A program made the position numbers and the translations under genes. Under the pieces are notes generated by a model, which worked only from the letters and a program-made list of their open reading frames with translations, searched no databases and was not told where the DNA came from. Shown piece by piece: positions 1 through 10,242 of a DNA stretch of 17,866 bases; position 1 is the stretch's first letter, and every line of letters starts with the position of its first letter. This DNA comes from Rikenellaceae bacterium (GTDB lineage Bacteria > Bacteroidota > Bacteroidia > Bacteroidales > UBA932). The stretch is from positions 1 to 17,866 of the forward strand of contig CAAGMI010000212.1 in the NCBI GenBank assembly GCA_900771005.1. The letters are read 5' to 3'.

Positions 1-2003
<2,003 letters not shown>

Positions 2004-2012
2004 TGTGAATCA

Positions 2013-2030
2013 GCAGGACTCACGTCCCGC
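2013..2030 (-). other. Hairpin with GNRA tetraloop in the 23S leader
   Basis: On the minus strand GCGGGAC, GTGA, GTCCTGC forms a 7-bp stem (one G-U pair) closed by a GUGA tetraloop. It lies about 10 nt upstream of the inferred mature 23S 5' end. Such a position fits a processing or folding element in the precursor rRNA, but that role is inferred. Confidence 0.5.
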
Positions 2031-2129
2031 CTCTTTTTTACTCGTTGCCTATGAAATTGTAGTCCCTCTAAACGAAAAAACTCATTTATTAGACTAATCA
2101 ATTTTCTACTTCTTACCTCTAATCTCTCT

Positions 2130-2146
2130 CAGTATTATCAAAGATC
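2130..2146 (-). promoter_or_regulatory. Possible boxA-like antitermination element in the rRNA leader
   Basis: The minus strand reads GATCTTTGATAATACTG about 20-35 nt after the expected transcription start. It resembles the CTTTGA-ATATTG type of sequence that I recall from Bacteroidota rRNA leaders, and the boxA antitermination signal of other bacteria. The assignment rests on position and resemblance only. Confidence 0.35.
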
Positions 2147-2172
2147 GTATCCCTTTCTTTCGTAAGGGGACG

Positions 2173-2203
2173 CAAAGGTACAAACTTTTTCTACACCTGC
2201 AAA
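2173..2203 (-). promoter_or_regulatory. rRNA-type promoter driving the 23S gene
   Basis: The -7 element TACCTTTG (2173-2180) is a full match to the Bacteroidota consensus TAnnTTTG. It is preceded by TTTG (2200-2203) at a spacing of 19 nt. Upstream of the -33 box the sequence is rich in A and T tracts (2204-2232), like an UP element. Transcription should start near 2164-2168 and run left into the 23S gene about 165 nt away. A short CCCTT/AAGGG hairpin (about 2152-2168) lies at the very start of the transcript. The A/T tracts overlap the region just upstream of the divergent transporter gene. Confidence 0.85.
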
Positions 2204-2240
2204 TCTTTTTCGAAAAAATTTTCTCAAATTTGTTTCCGTT

Positions 2241-4229
2241 ATGGAAAAGAACAATATTTCACTGCCGGAGAACGCACACCGCGAGCTCAAACCCGGCGAA
2301 CAGTACAAGCCTCTTCTAGGCGCAGACAAGACATATCCTGAGGTCACACCATATTCAGTGACCATGGGAATCATAATGGCGATCATCTTTTCGGCAGCAG
2401 CCGCATACCTCGGGCTGAAGGTGGGCCAGGTATTCGAAGCCGCCATCCCTATCGCCATCCTGGCCGTAGGAATCACCGGAGCCCTCGGCAAGAAGGGAGG
2501 ACTCGGACAGAATGTCATCATACAGTCCATAGGCGCCTGCTCGGGAGTGATAGTGGCCGGGGCCATATTCACCCTGCCAGCTATATATATATTAGGTCTG
2601 GACGTCAACTTCATGCAGATGTTCCTGTCATCTCTGCTGGGAGGTGTGCTCGGCATCCTTTTCCTTATTCCTTTCAGAAAATACTTTGTTCAGGAAATGC
2701 ACGGCAAGTATCCTTTCCCGGAAGCTACAGCCACCACCCAGGTACTCGTCAGCGGAGAATCAGGCGGCAAGGGAGCGAAGACTCTTCTCATAAGCGGCCT
2801 CATCGGAGGTATATATGACTTCGTCATCGCGACGTTCGGGGCCTGGGCCGAAACGCTCAGCACCACGGTTCTCCACGTCGGGCAGGTGGTTGCCGACAAG
2901 GCAAAAGTGGTCCTCAAGCTCAACACCGGGGCAGCCGTACTCGGACTCGGATACATAGTCGGTTTGAAATATGCCTTCATAATATGCTGCGGTTCATTCC
3001 TTGTATGGCTGGTCATCATTCCGGTGATGAACCTCATCTGGGGAGGACAGGTGATCGACCTTATGGGAACAGGAATCACGCAGACCATTGCAGAGATGTC
3101 CCCTGAACAGATATTCAAGGAATATGCACGTCACATCGGTATCGGAGGCATTGCCACGGCCGGAATCATAGGCATAATAAAAAGCGCCGGCGTGATAAAG
3201 AGCGCCATAGGACTGGCTACCAGCGAGTTCAAGAAGAAACCTGGTGCGGCGCAGACAAGCATCGAGCGTACGCAGCAGGACATTCCGATGAAGACCGTCG
3301 TGTTCGGCATCGTGATCGCCCTTCTCGTAATTTTCGCATTCTTCGGCCTCGGAGGAGTTGTCAACAATATCTGGCAGGCCCTCATCGGCCTTCTGATAGT
3401 GGCAGGCATTTCGTTCCTCTTTACCACCGTAGCGGCCAACGCCATTGCGATAGTGGGCTCAAATCCTGTCAGCGGCATGACAATAATGACCCTTATCATC
3501 ACGGCTCTCGTCCTTGTTGCGGTAGGACTCAAGGGAGAGGCGGGGATGGTTGCCGCAATGGTTATCGGAGGTGTAGTATGCACCGCTCTTTCAATGGCCG
3601 GTGGATTCATCACCGACCTCAAGATAGGATACTGGATCGGGACCACACCTGCAAAACAGGAAACCTGGAAATTTGTAGGCACCATAGTTGCCGCTGCAAC
3701 CGTAGGCGGAGTGATGCTGGTACTCAACAAGACATACGGATTTGTCGGTGACGGCGCCCTGGTAGCCCCTCAGGCCAACGCAATGGCCGCAGTGATCCAG
3801 CCTATGATGAACGGAGGCAACGCTCCTTGGCTTCTCTACGGAATAGGAGCGGCCATTGCCATCATACTCAATTTCTGCAAGGTGCCATCCCTCGCTTTCT
3901 GTCTTGGAATGTTCATCCCGCTTGATCTCAACCTCCCGTTGCTGGTCGGAGGAGCCATTTCATGGTTCGTCAGCACACGCAGCAAGGACAAGGAAATCAA
4001 TAATGCACGTCAGGAGAAAGGAACGCTTATCGCGAGCGGATTCATTGCCGGCGGTGCGCTTATGGGTGTTGTCAGCGCCGTTCTGAAATTTGCCGGCGTT
4101 GACCTTTGGATGGGAGCATGGAACACCGCCACAACCGGCGGATCAAGTCCTGCAGAGATGATTGCCATCCTGCCGTTCGCCGCAATCGTGGTTTATATGA
4201 TCTTCGCAAGCCTAAAAAAGGAATCTTAG
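2241..4229 (+). CDS. OPT-family oligopeptide transporter
   Basis: This 662-residue, highly hydrophobic protein belongs to the prokaryotic OPT oligopeptide transporter family: inner-membrane proteins that import small peptides, or metal chelates in some members, probably with protons. Family blocks seen are SAAAAYLGLKVGQVFEAAIP (51-70), GKYPFPEATATTQVL (155-169), NPVSGMT (408-414) and GDGALVAPQANAMAAVIQPM (503-522). Many membrane spans are visible from residue 40 to the C-terminus, with a soluble lysine-rich loop near 328-350. The length is normal for the family. The ATG at 2241 is chosen because the next residues (NAHRELKPGE) match the family's usual N-terminus. No Shine-Dalgarno is seen. A degenerate -7 box (CAAATTTG, 2225-2232) sits only 8 nt ahead. 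The gene diverges from the 23S gene and overlaps pepT tail to tail by 4 bp. The substrate cannot be told from sequence. Confidence 0.95.
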   Translation: MEKNNISLPENAHRELKPGEQYKPLLGADKTYPEVTPYSVTMGIIMAIIFSAAAAYLGLKVGQVFEAAIPIAILAVGITGALGKKGGLGQNVIIQSIGACSGVIVAGAIFTLPAIYILGLDVNFMQMFLSSLLGGVLGILFLIPFRKYFVQEMHGKYPFPEATATTQVLVSGESGGKGAKTLLISGLIGGIYDFVIATFGAWAETLSTTVLHVGQVVADKAKVVLKLNTGAAVLGLGYIVGLKYAFIICCGSFLVWLVIIPVMNLIWGGQVIDLMGTGITQTIAEMSPEQIFKEYARHIGIGGIATAGIIGIIKSAGVIKSAIGLATSEFKKKPGAAQTSIERTQQDIPMKTVVFGIVIALLVIFAFFGLGGVVNNIWQALIGLLIVAGISFLFTTVAANAIAIVGSNPVSGMTIMTLIITALVLVAVGLKGEAGMVAAMVIGGVVCTALSMAGGFITDLKIGYWIGTTPAKQETWKFVGTIVAAATVGGVMLVLNKTYGFVGDGALVAPQANAMAAVIQPMMNGGNAPWLLYGIGAAIAIILNFCKVPSLAFCLGMFIPLDLNLPLLVGGAISWFVSTRSKDKEINNARQEKGTLIASGFIAGGALMGVVSAVLKFAGVDLWMGAWNTATTGGSSPAEMIAILPFAAIVVYMIFASLKKES

Positions 4230-5446
4230 GCGGCGAAGAGTTTTATAATATTAAGGATTACTGAAGAAGCCTTCTCCATTGATTCTACAGGGACCCACTC
4301 CATCTTCCCGTGGAAATTGAGTCCTCCTGCAAAGATATTCGGGCAAGGAAGCCCCATGAAGGATAGATTCGCGCCGTCGGTACCTCCGCGTATCGGCTGG
4401 ATGCGGGGCTTTATCCCCTCCATTTCCATTGCCTTGACGGCTTTTTCGACTATATGGTAGTGAGGCTCGACCTGCTTCCGCATATTGTAGTACTGATGCT
4501 TTATCTCCACCGTGGCGGTACCTTCACCGTAACGCCGGTTGATTTCATCCACGCACTGCTGCATAACGGCCTTTTTCTCCTCATACTTTTCCATACTGTG
4601 GTCACGTATGATGTACGAGAAAGTGGCCTCCTCAACCGTACCGTTGAATCCGATAATATGGAAAAAGCCCTCATATCCTTCGGTCAGCTCCGGTTTCTGG
4701 TCTGAAGGGAGAAGCGAGTTCAACTCCATCCCGATGCGTATGGCGTTTTTCATCTTCCCTTTTGCATACCCGGGATGCACGTTGCGACCCTGAATGTGCA
4801 CGGTGGCAGAGGCAGCATTGAAATTCTCGAATTCAAGTTCACCGACCTCTCCTCCGTCCATAGTGTATGCGTAATCGGCACCGAACTTAGCGACATCGAA
4901 TTTGACCACTCCACGGCCAATTTCCTCATCGGGAGTGAAACCGATGCGTATCTCTCCGTGCTTGAATTCGGGATGTTCACATATATACTGGACTGCGTTC
5001 ATGATTTCCGCAACCCCGGCCTTGTCATCAGCACCGAGCAATGTTGTGCCGTCGGTGGTGACTATGGTCTCACCCTTATGCGCAAGTATTTCGGGGAACT
5101 CCGCAGGATCCAGGAACAATCCCGGAACCCCTTTCAGGGCGATGGCACTGCCGTCATAATTCTTGATAATCTGAGGCTTGATATCGGCTCCGCTTGCATC
5201 CGGAGACGTATCCACATGAGAGATGAACCCCACAGACGGTATTTCCTTGTCCGTGTTTGAAGGGATTCTTCCCATCACATAGCCGAATTCATCAAGTCCG
5301 GCCTCGACTCCCATATCCTTAAGCTCGGAACAAAGCATCTTGAGAAGATCAAGCTGTTTGGCGGTGGATGGCTGAGTCTCTGACTCTTCTGACGACTGGG
5401 TGTCAACTGCGACATAACGCAGGAATCTGTCCAATATATTTTCCAT
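4226..5446 (-). CDS. pepT: Peptidase T (tripeptide aminopeptidase), M20B family
   Basis: A 406-residue cytosolic di-zinc aminopeptidase that removes the N-terminal residue from tripeptides. All metal and catalytic residues are present and fall almost exactly where E. coli PepT has them: H77 and D79 in SHVDTS, D140 in GADDKAG, E174 and E175 in TPDEEIGRG, D197 in YTMDGG, and H379 in LNFHGKMEWV. The RGGTDGANLS block (353-362) is also typical. The ATG at 5446 lies 8 nt after the stop of the OstA-like gene, so it is probably the last gene of the envelope cluster transcript. The 3' end overlaps the stop codon of the convergent OPT transporter gene, leaving no room for an intergenic terminator. A peptide importer next to a tripeptidase suggests a shared role in peptide nutrition (inference). 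Confidence 0.97.
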   Translation of the reverse strand: MENILDRFLRYVAVDTQSSEESETQPSTAKQLDLLKMLCSELKDMGVEAGLDEFGYVMGRIPSNTDKEIPSVGFISHVDTSPDASGADIKPQIIKNYDGSAIALKGVPGLFLDPAEFPEILAHKGETIVTTDGTTLLGADDKAGVAEIMNAVQYICEHPEFKHGEIRIGFTPDEEIGRGVVKFDVAKFGADYAYTMDGGEVGELEFENFNAASATVHIQGRNVHPGYAKGKMKNAIRIGMELNSLLPSDQKPELTEGYEGFFHIIGFNGTVEEATFSYIIRDHSMEKYEEKKAVMQQCVDEINRRYGEGTATVEIKHQYYNMRKQVEPHYHIVEKAVKAMEMEGIKPRIQPIRGGTDGANLSFMGLPCPNIFAGGLNFHGKMEWVPVESMEKASSVILNIIKLFAA

Positions 5447-5454
5447 ACTCTATG

Positions 5455-8001
5455 TTAATTTTCCTTTTTCATAAGCATCTCCACGCGTTTCGTACGCGCA
5501 GCTTCCTCGCGGGCCTTCTGCTTTTCGTATTTACGGATATATTTCTCAAGCTGTTTCTGTTCCCTGGCTTCTTTCCTCCTCTGGGCAAGGACCTGTTTCC
5601 TTGTCTTTTCCCTCTTCCGGGCAAGTGCCTTTTCCTCTTTGGCCTTTGTCTTCAAGGCATCCAGCGAGTCAAGATAAGCCCAGCGTTCATCTCTCTTTAT
5701 TTCCCACTCAGACCTTGTATCCACCTCCATCAAGGTATCTGAAACAGCGGCACTGTCTTCGGGCATAGTGACAACCGCAACGCCCGCAGCAACGGCTGCG
5801 CTATCTACTCTGCCGGCAACAGTTGCGATAATAGCACTGTCAGCAAGGCCTGTCATGGCGACAGAGTCCGGAACGGCTACGGCCATGCTGTCCCGGGACA
5901 TTGTGACCGTACTTTCCGGAACGGTCTCAACTATGCTTTCCACGGTGGTCGTTCCGATACTGTCTGTAACTGCAGGCACGGGCTCGGCTTCTACAGGCTT
6001 CGGTGACCTCCGTATGGAATCCCTCTGCTCCAAAGTCCTGTAGAGTGCTCTCATATACCCCGGGAAATATATGTCCGTCTGATTGAAGACAGTACGCGGA
6101 TGCGCGGCATATTCCTGTCTCTCGCTCGCCCTCATCTCAAGAGGCGTGATGTCTTCCTTTCCCTTCGGTCGCATATTGTTGCGCCAGTTGAACCCTTTCA
6201 TCAGACGCATATCCCTTGGCAGCTGTGCGACAGGGTATGCATCATTGGTAGGAGCGTCAAAATAGAATACCTGATCCACTTCCCCGCCGGCAAGCAGCGC
6301 AGAAAGCATTTTGCTTGACACAAGATTCACCGTGGCCAACTGTTCGTTTTCTTTCAGGAAGAACATCGCGCTGGCACCTCCCAAGGCGTCAAATCTGCGC
6401 AAAGCTGCGGTGGAATCGAAATATGCCATTACCTCCGCACCCTTGATCTGGTCGAAGTACAGGGAATCCTCCTGCGTTATTATGAATGCATTCGAAAGGA
6501 GATTCGCCCTGTCCACCGTGCCATTTGAAACGAGGACATAGAGGCTGTCTGAAGAATATTGCCGGTTCCCTTCATTCCACACCACGGGATCATTATAAAA
6601 TCTTGCGATGGAATCCAGGTCATTGTAAAACATCAGATCACTGTGGACCTGTATATCTTTCCTGAAAATCCTCACATTGCTTATGCCTTGGACAAAGCCG
6701 AGTTTTGTCGTATCCAACGGCTCGGCGACAATCAGAGAATCAACCTGCTCTGAATCCTGCTCATCAACGGACGTGTCTTCTGCCGCCTCCTGTTCTCCTT
6801 CAGGTTCTTCTTCCGGTTCTCCTTCCGCTTGCATCACTTCACCCCCGTCTTTTTTCTTGAGAGCCCTCTTGTTGGGATCCTTCTCCGCAGCATCCGCTTC
6901 AGCCTTTGAAGCCGCCTCTGCTGCAGCCTTTGCCGCTCTCTCCCTGTATTCGGAGACCGGATCCACATGAATATTCTTTATCCTGGTATCGGCCGCATCA
7001 AGTTCTGAAGGGTCGATGTCACACTTCCTGACGGATCTGTAAACCAGAGTGTCCGCTCCCAGATAAATGGTGTCCCGCTTTTCCGTATCCGGATCAGTAA
7101 TGAGGGCGACAGCAGCATTCTTCCTCAGGGTAACCGTGGAAACGGTATCCTGGTACAGTATGTAATCTGCCAGAGCCGCCGAATTCCGCACACTGTCCTG
7201 CACCTGGGCATTACCCATCAGCAGGACTTCCTTCTGCGCCCGGAACACGTAAAGAGTGTCTGTCCAGACCTCCTGTTCCTTGGAGGTTGCGTGTACGTTG
7301 TCATTGAAAAAGAAAGTTTCGGTATTCCTGTCATACCATCCTCTGTTGGCAGACATCATATTGTCATCGTTCCAGAAATCCACATAATGCGTAAAGACGA
7401 CCCTGCTCCTCTGTGAATCATATTCAAGGCCCTCCGTCTTTACGAAGGTGGTATCAGTATACATATTGACATTCCTGTCGAACGTAAACAGCTTTATCTT
7501 GGAATCATAAGTCCCTTCCAGACTTTCTATGACCTGACCGTCCTTACTCTTCATCGAGCCGCCGTTCTGGAAAACGGCAACGCTGTCCCTGGTATTATAA
7601 TCCAGGTACCGGGTACGGAGGACGTTCTCTTCCTTGTTCCTGAGCTCCACGACACTTCCCCTGAACTCCGCCCTGTCCTCATCGATATAATAATCAAGCT
7701 TGTCACTGGTCAGAGCCGTCTCATCCTGCAGTATCTGGACGTGTCCGTAGGCATTTATGACCTTGTCTTCGACTCTCCAGTCCGCCGTATCACAGATAAG
7801 ATACGTCCCGTTATGCAGGAACGTGGCGTCAAACGCCTTCCTGTAATTGACTCCGTCCTCCTCGATCAATTGGAGCGAGGTCGCTTTCATCAGACGGATA
7901 AGACTGTCCTTCTGCCCGGACTTGTCCTGAGCAGAGAGCGGGATAACCGCCAGGAGCGCCAGAAGCGCCAGCGTCAGTCTTTTGTGACTTTTTCCAACCA
8001 T
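5455..8001 (-). CDS. OstA/LptA-like exported protein with acidic linker and basic C-terminal coiled coil
   Basis: An 848-residue protein with an N-terminal signal peptide (hydrophobic 9-22, cleavage probably after SAQ). Residues about 60-320 show the repeating beta-strand pattern of OstA/LptA domains (GHVQI..TSDKLDYY, ..AEFRGSVVEL.., ..VKTEGLEYDSQ). This family forms the periplasmic LPS bridge in Proteobacteria, and Bacteroidota have large OstA-like relatives. Residues about 350-425 are an Ala- then Glu-rich linker. About 430-600 look like a second beta-rich module (SNVRIF..QVHSDLMFYN). About 665-760 are Ser/Thr/Val/Ala-rich low complexity with repeated DS motifs. Residues 765-848 are a strongly basic Lys/Arg/Glu coiled coil. 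The ATG at 8001 overlaps the end of surA by 28 bp, implying translational coupling; no start nearer the surA stop keeps the signal peptide. The C-terminal half has no assignable function, and a role in LPS transport is inferred from the N-terminal domain and the SurA neighbours. Confidence 0.85.
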   Translation of the reverse strand: MVGKSHKRLTLALLALLAVIPLSAQDKSGQKDSLIRLMKATSLQLIEEDGVNYRKAFDATFLHNGTYLICDTADWRVEDKVINAYGHVQILQDETALTSDKLDYYIDEDRAEFRGSVVELRNKEENVLRTRYLDYNTRDSVAVFQNGGSMKSKDGQVIESLEGTYDSKIKLFTFDRNVNMYTDTTFVKTEGLEYDSQRSRVVFTHYVDFWNDDNMMSANRGWYDRNTETFFFNDNVHATSKEQEVWTDTLYVFRAQKEVLLMGNAQVQDSVRNSAALADYILYQDTVSTVTLRKNAAVALITDPDTEKRDTIYLGADTLVYRSVRKCDIDPSELDAADTRIKNIHVDPVSEYRERAAKAAAEAASKAEADAAEKDPNKRALKKKDGGEVMQAEGEPEEEPEGEQEAAEDTSVDEQDSEQVDSLIVAEPLDTTKLGFVQGISNVRIFRKDIQVHSDLMFYNDLDSIARFYNDPVVWNEGNRQYSSDSLYVLVSNGTVDRANLLSNAFIITQEDSLYFDQIKGAEVMAYFDSTAALRRFDALGGASAMFFLKENEQLATVNLVSSKMLSALLAGGEVDQVFYFDAPTNDAYPVAQLPRDMRLMKGFNWRNNMRPKGKEDITPLEMRASERQEYAAHPRTVFNQTDIYFPGYMRALYRTLEQRDSIRRSPKPVEAEPVPAVTDSIGTTTVESIVETVPESTVTMSRDSMAVAVPDSVAMTGLADSAIIATVAGRVDSAAVAAGVAVVTMPEDSAAVSDTLMEVDTRSEWEIKRDERWAYLDSLDALKTKAKEEKALARKREKTRKQVLAQRRKEAREQKQLEKYIRKYEKQKAREEAARTKRVEMLMKKEN

Positions 8002-9353
8002 CCCTCCCGGGAGAAATTACAATCCTTGAACAAAGGATCGATAGTGATGTATGTGCTCTTGATCTTGTTGCTGACGAACGTATTGATGGCTTCCTGCTGT
8101 TTTGCCTGCTGCACTTCAGCAAGAAGTTCTGTATAATCATTCTCGAATGTGGCTGTGTGGGCCGGAAGTATCTTGTCAAGCCTGATGATCTTGTACACAA
8201 GATTTCCATCCCTTCCCTCGTTGTCCAGAGACTCTATCGGATCTGAAATCTGGCCTTCTTCGAGTTCGCTCACGGCAGTGTAATCCTGAGGCTTGATCTG
8301 GTCGATCTCAAAATATGCAGACCCTGTGTTAGGATCCGACATCTGCCCTCCGTTGGTTCTCGTGGCAGGGTCCTGGGAATAGAACTGAGCCGCTATCTCG
8401 AACGTTATTTCGGTAGTGTCAAGAATGGTCTTTATACTGTCAAGCTGCTTGAAAGCCTTCTCCCTGTCTTCAACCGTATATTTCGGTTTCATAAGGATAT
8501 GGCGGGCATTGAACATGTCGCCTTTCTTTTCAAGCACCTCTATGATGTGGAATCCGTCGGGAGTCTCGACTATCTGGGAGATAGTCCCGGGCTTTAGCGC
8601 CATTGCGGCATCAGAAAAGGCCGGCCAGAAGATCGACCTCGAAGCCATACCCAACTCGCCTCCCTTCCTTGCACTTCCCGGATCTTCGGAATAGAGTCGT
8701 GCAAGAGTAGCGAATTTCTCTCCGTTGATGACCCTTTCACGAATGGAAAGAAGCCTTTCCTTGACTGCGATTGCCGCTGCCTCCCTGTCAGGATATATGC
8801 ATATCTGACTCATCTTGTATTTTATTGGGATCATCGGAAGGCTTGACGTCTCGATGGTATCAAGATACTGTTTTACGTTATACGGAGTCAATTCAGGTAT
8901 TTTCCTCGCGATTTCAATCTGCTCCTGCTGAGTAAGCGTCATCTCCTCGATCTGCTTCTGCCACTCCTGACGCAGTTTGTAGGCAGGTTTGCCGAAATAT
9001 GCCTCCACCTGGTCATCACCGCCAAGAGCCGTTCGCACCTGGTCCATCCTCTGCGTCAACTGAGCCTGCACCTGGTCCTGATTCAATGTCAGTGAATCGA
9101 TACGGGCCTGCATCAGGAACAGTTTGGATTCCATCATCTGCTCAAGTATCTCACAACGGATGTTCTTGTCGGACGCATATCCCTGACTCTTCATCATCTG
9201 TATCTCCTGTTCCAGGTCCGAAATCGTAATCATTTCATTGCCGACCACAGCTATGGACTTGTCTATCAGTCCTCCTTGATACTTCTGTGCCGATACCGGC
9301 AGCTGAAGCAGGATAAGCAGTGCGATTGCGGCTGTCTTATAAAGATTTCTCAT
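7974..9353 (-). CDS. surA: Periplasmic peptidyl-prolyl isomerase/chaperone, SurA type with two parvulin domains
   Basis: A 459-residue periplasmic foldase. It has a signal peptide (cleavage probably after VSAQ, residue 23), a SurA N-terminal helical domain (about 30-165), then two parvulin-like domains: about 175-275 (YKMSQICIYP, LARLYSEDPGSARKGGELG, GFHIIEVLEKK) and 281-392 (ARHILMKP, FYSQDPATRTNGGQMSD). SurA escorts unfolded outer-membrane proteins to the BAM machine. The frame could open at a TTG (9359) overlapping the upstream stop, but the ATG at 9353, 2 nt after that stop, is preferred and still leaves a full signal peptide. The gene follows a SurA-like lipoprotein gene and overlaps the OstA-like gene by 28 bp, so all three are probably co-translated as an outer-membrane biogenesis module. 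Confidence 0.92.
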   Translation of the reverse strand: MRNLYKTAAIALLILLQLPVSAQKYQGGLIDKSIAVVGNEMITISDLEQEIQMMKSQGYASDKNIRCEILEQMMESKLFLMQARIDSLTLNQDQVQAQLTQRMDQVRTALGGDDQVEAYFGKPAYKLRQEWQKQIEEMTLTQQEQIEIARKIPELTPYNVKQYLDTIETSSLPMIPIKYKMSQICIYPDREAAAIAVKERLLSIRERVINGEKFATLARLYSEDPGSARKGGELGMASRSIFWPAFSDAAMALKPGTISQIVETPDGFHIIEVLEKKGDMFNARHILMKPKYTVEDREKAFKQLDSIKTILDTTEITFEIAAQFYSQDPATRTNGGQMSDPNTGSAYFEIDQIKPQDYTAVSELEEGQISDPIESLDNEGRDGNLVYKIIRLDKILPAHTATFENDYTELLAEVQQAKQQEAINTFVSNKIKSTYITIDPLFKDCNFSREGWLEKVTKD

Positions 9354-9355
9354 AT

Positions 9356-10207
9356 TCAATAAATGACTAGTCTGTTGTTTTCAAGGGCATCTGTCAGCAA
9401 GTCCTGTTCCAAAGTGACAAGCAGCTGATGCTTCCTGGCATTAAGTATCATATCTCTGATCCGTCCCTCACAGAATTCCAAAGGGGCGACCCCGGAATAT
9501 TTGATTTCAAAGACATAGGCCATCTTGATCTCTCCCGTCTCCTCCGACTCGAATACAATCAGATTGCCCGACATAGCTCCCAACATAGCCGTATAATCGA
9601 CTCCGAAATCACGGGCGGGCACGGAAGCGTCCACCCATTCCGATGAGGAATCATAGTATTTTATCGCGGATGCCCTGGCGATACTGTCAAGTTCCACGGC
9701 GCGTTCTTCGTCCGAGAGAGGAAGCAGCCTCCTGATGGGATCGACGTTCGGTGAGCCTTTAAGTATGTCGACATATCTGAGCCTCATCACAGGACGCTGA
9801 AGTTTGAACATACTCTGGTGCTCATCGTAATAATCCTGCACCTGCTCTTCCGTGATCAAGGTGTCAAGCCTGTCATTGATATAGTGCTGCTCATATCTGA
9901 ACTTGATCAATGACCTCGTATATTCCTCAATCTCGGCAGAAACATCTTTCTCCTGTTTGGACAGCTGGCTTTCAGCCACTTCGGAATACAGGATATCGGT
10001 AGCCCAGGAATTTATGTATCTCAGCGAAAGGTTCAGGCTGTCTTCCTCCGAAACATTTGAAGGGAGATACTTGATGACTTCGGACCGGTAAAGCTTATGG
10101 CTGCCTATTTCAGCCACCACCTGGTCATCGTGGACCAGAGATGAGAGAAACTCACAGGAGTTCAGGGCCATGACGACGAACAGAACAGGTATGATAAACT
10201 TCCGCAT
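9356..10207 (-). CDS. SurA-N-like lipoprotein lacking a parvulin domain
   Basis: A 283-residue predicted lipoprotein: a short basic N-terminus, a hydrophobic stretch and lipobox LNSC, with C18 as the lipidated residue. After the lipobox, VVAEIGSHKLYRSEVIKYLP resembles the start of the SurA/PpiC chaperone domain, and a helical region (about 50-135) with the VQDYYDEHQSMF block follows, as in SurA-N. The usual parvulin motifs (GELG, GFHII) are absent, so it is probably a chaperone without isomerase activity. The ATG at 10207 follows a -7 promoter box (TAACTTTG) by only 6 nt. The gene ends 2 nt before the surA ATG. A membrane-anchored partner of SurA is a reasonable inference. Function is otherwise unproven. 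Confidence 0.75.
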   Translation of the reverse strand: MRKFIIPVLFVVMALNSCEFLSSLVHDDQVVAEIGSHKLYRSEVIKYLPSNVSEEDSLNLSLRYINSWATDILYSEVAESQLSKQEKDVSAEIEEYTRSLIKFRYEQHYINDRLDTLITEEQVQDYYDEHQSMFKLQRPVMRLRYVDILKGSPNVDPIRRLLPLSDEERAVELDSIARASAIKYYDSSSEWVDASVPARDFGVDYTAMLGAMSGNLIVFESEETGEIKMAYVFEIKYSGVAPLEFCEGRIRDMILNARKHQLLVTLEQDLLTDALENNRLVIY

Positions 10208-10213
10208 AACTTA

Positions 10214-10242
10214 CAAAGTTAGCAAATTATGAATTAGTTCAA
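10214..10242 (-). promoter_or_regulatory. Promoter for the SurA-like lipoprotein gene
   Basis: TAACTTTG (10214-10221) fully matches TAnnTTTG, with TTG (10240-10242) 18 nt upstream. It lies in the 26-bp gap after dacB, with the -33 box over the last dacB codons. The start codon ATG (10207) begins 6 nt after the box, so the transcript would be leaderless or nearly so. It could separate expression of the chaperone module from dacB. Confidence 0.5.

Noticed and set aside
2004..2172. Possible tRNA or ITS remnant in the 23S leader
   Set aside because: No cloverleaf, T-loop GTTCGA motif or CCA end was found; only one short hairpin and AT-rich sequence.
2138..2656. 172-codon minus-strand frame
   Set aside because: It covers the 23S promoter and the antisense of the OPT transporter gene; its composition is that of a shadow of the real gene.
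3131..3730. 199-codon minus-strand frame
   Set aside because: Antisense shadow of the OPT transporter gene, rich in Ala, Pro, Thr and Met as expected from the complement of hydrophobic codons; no motif.
4775..5260. 161-codon plus-strand frame
   Set aside because: Antisense of pepT, which keeps every catalytic residue.
9351..9359. TTG start for surA at 9359 overlapping the upstream stop
   Set aside because: An ATG at 9353, 2 nt after the stop, gives the same signal peptide and is the simpler start; TTG cannot be formally excluded.
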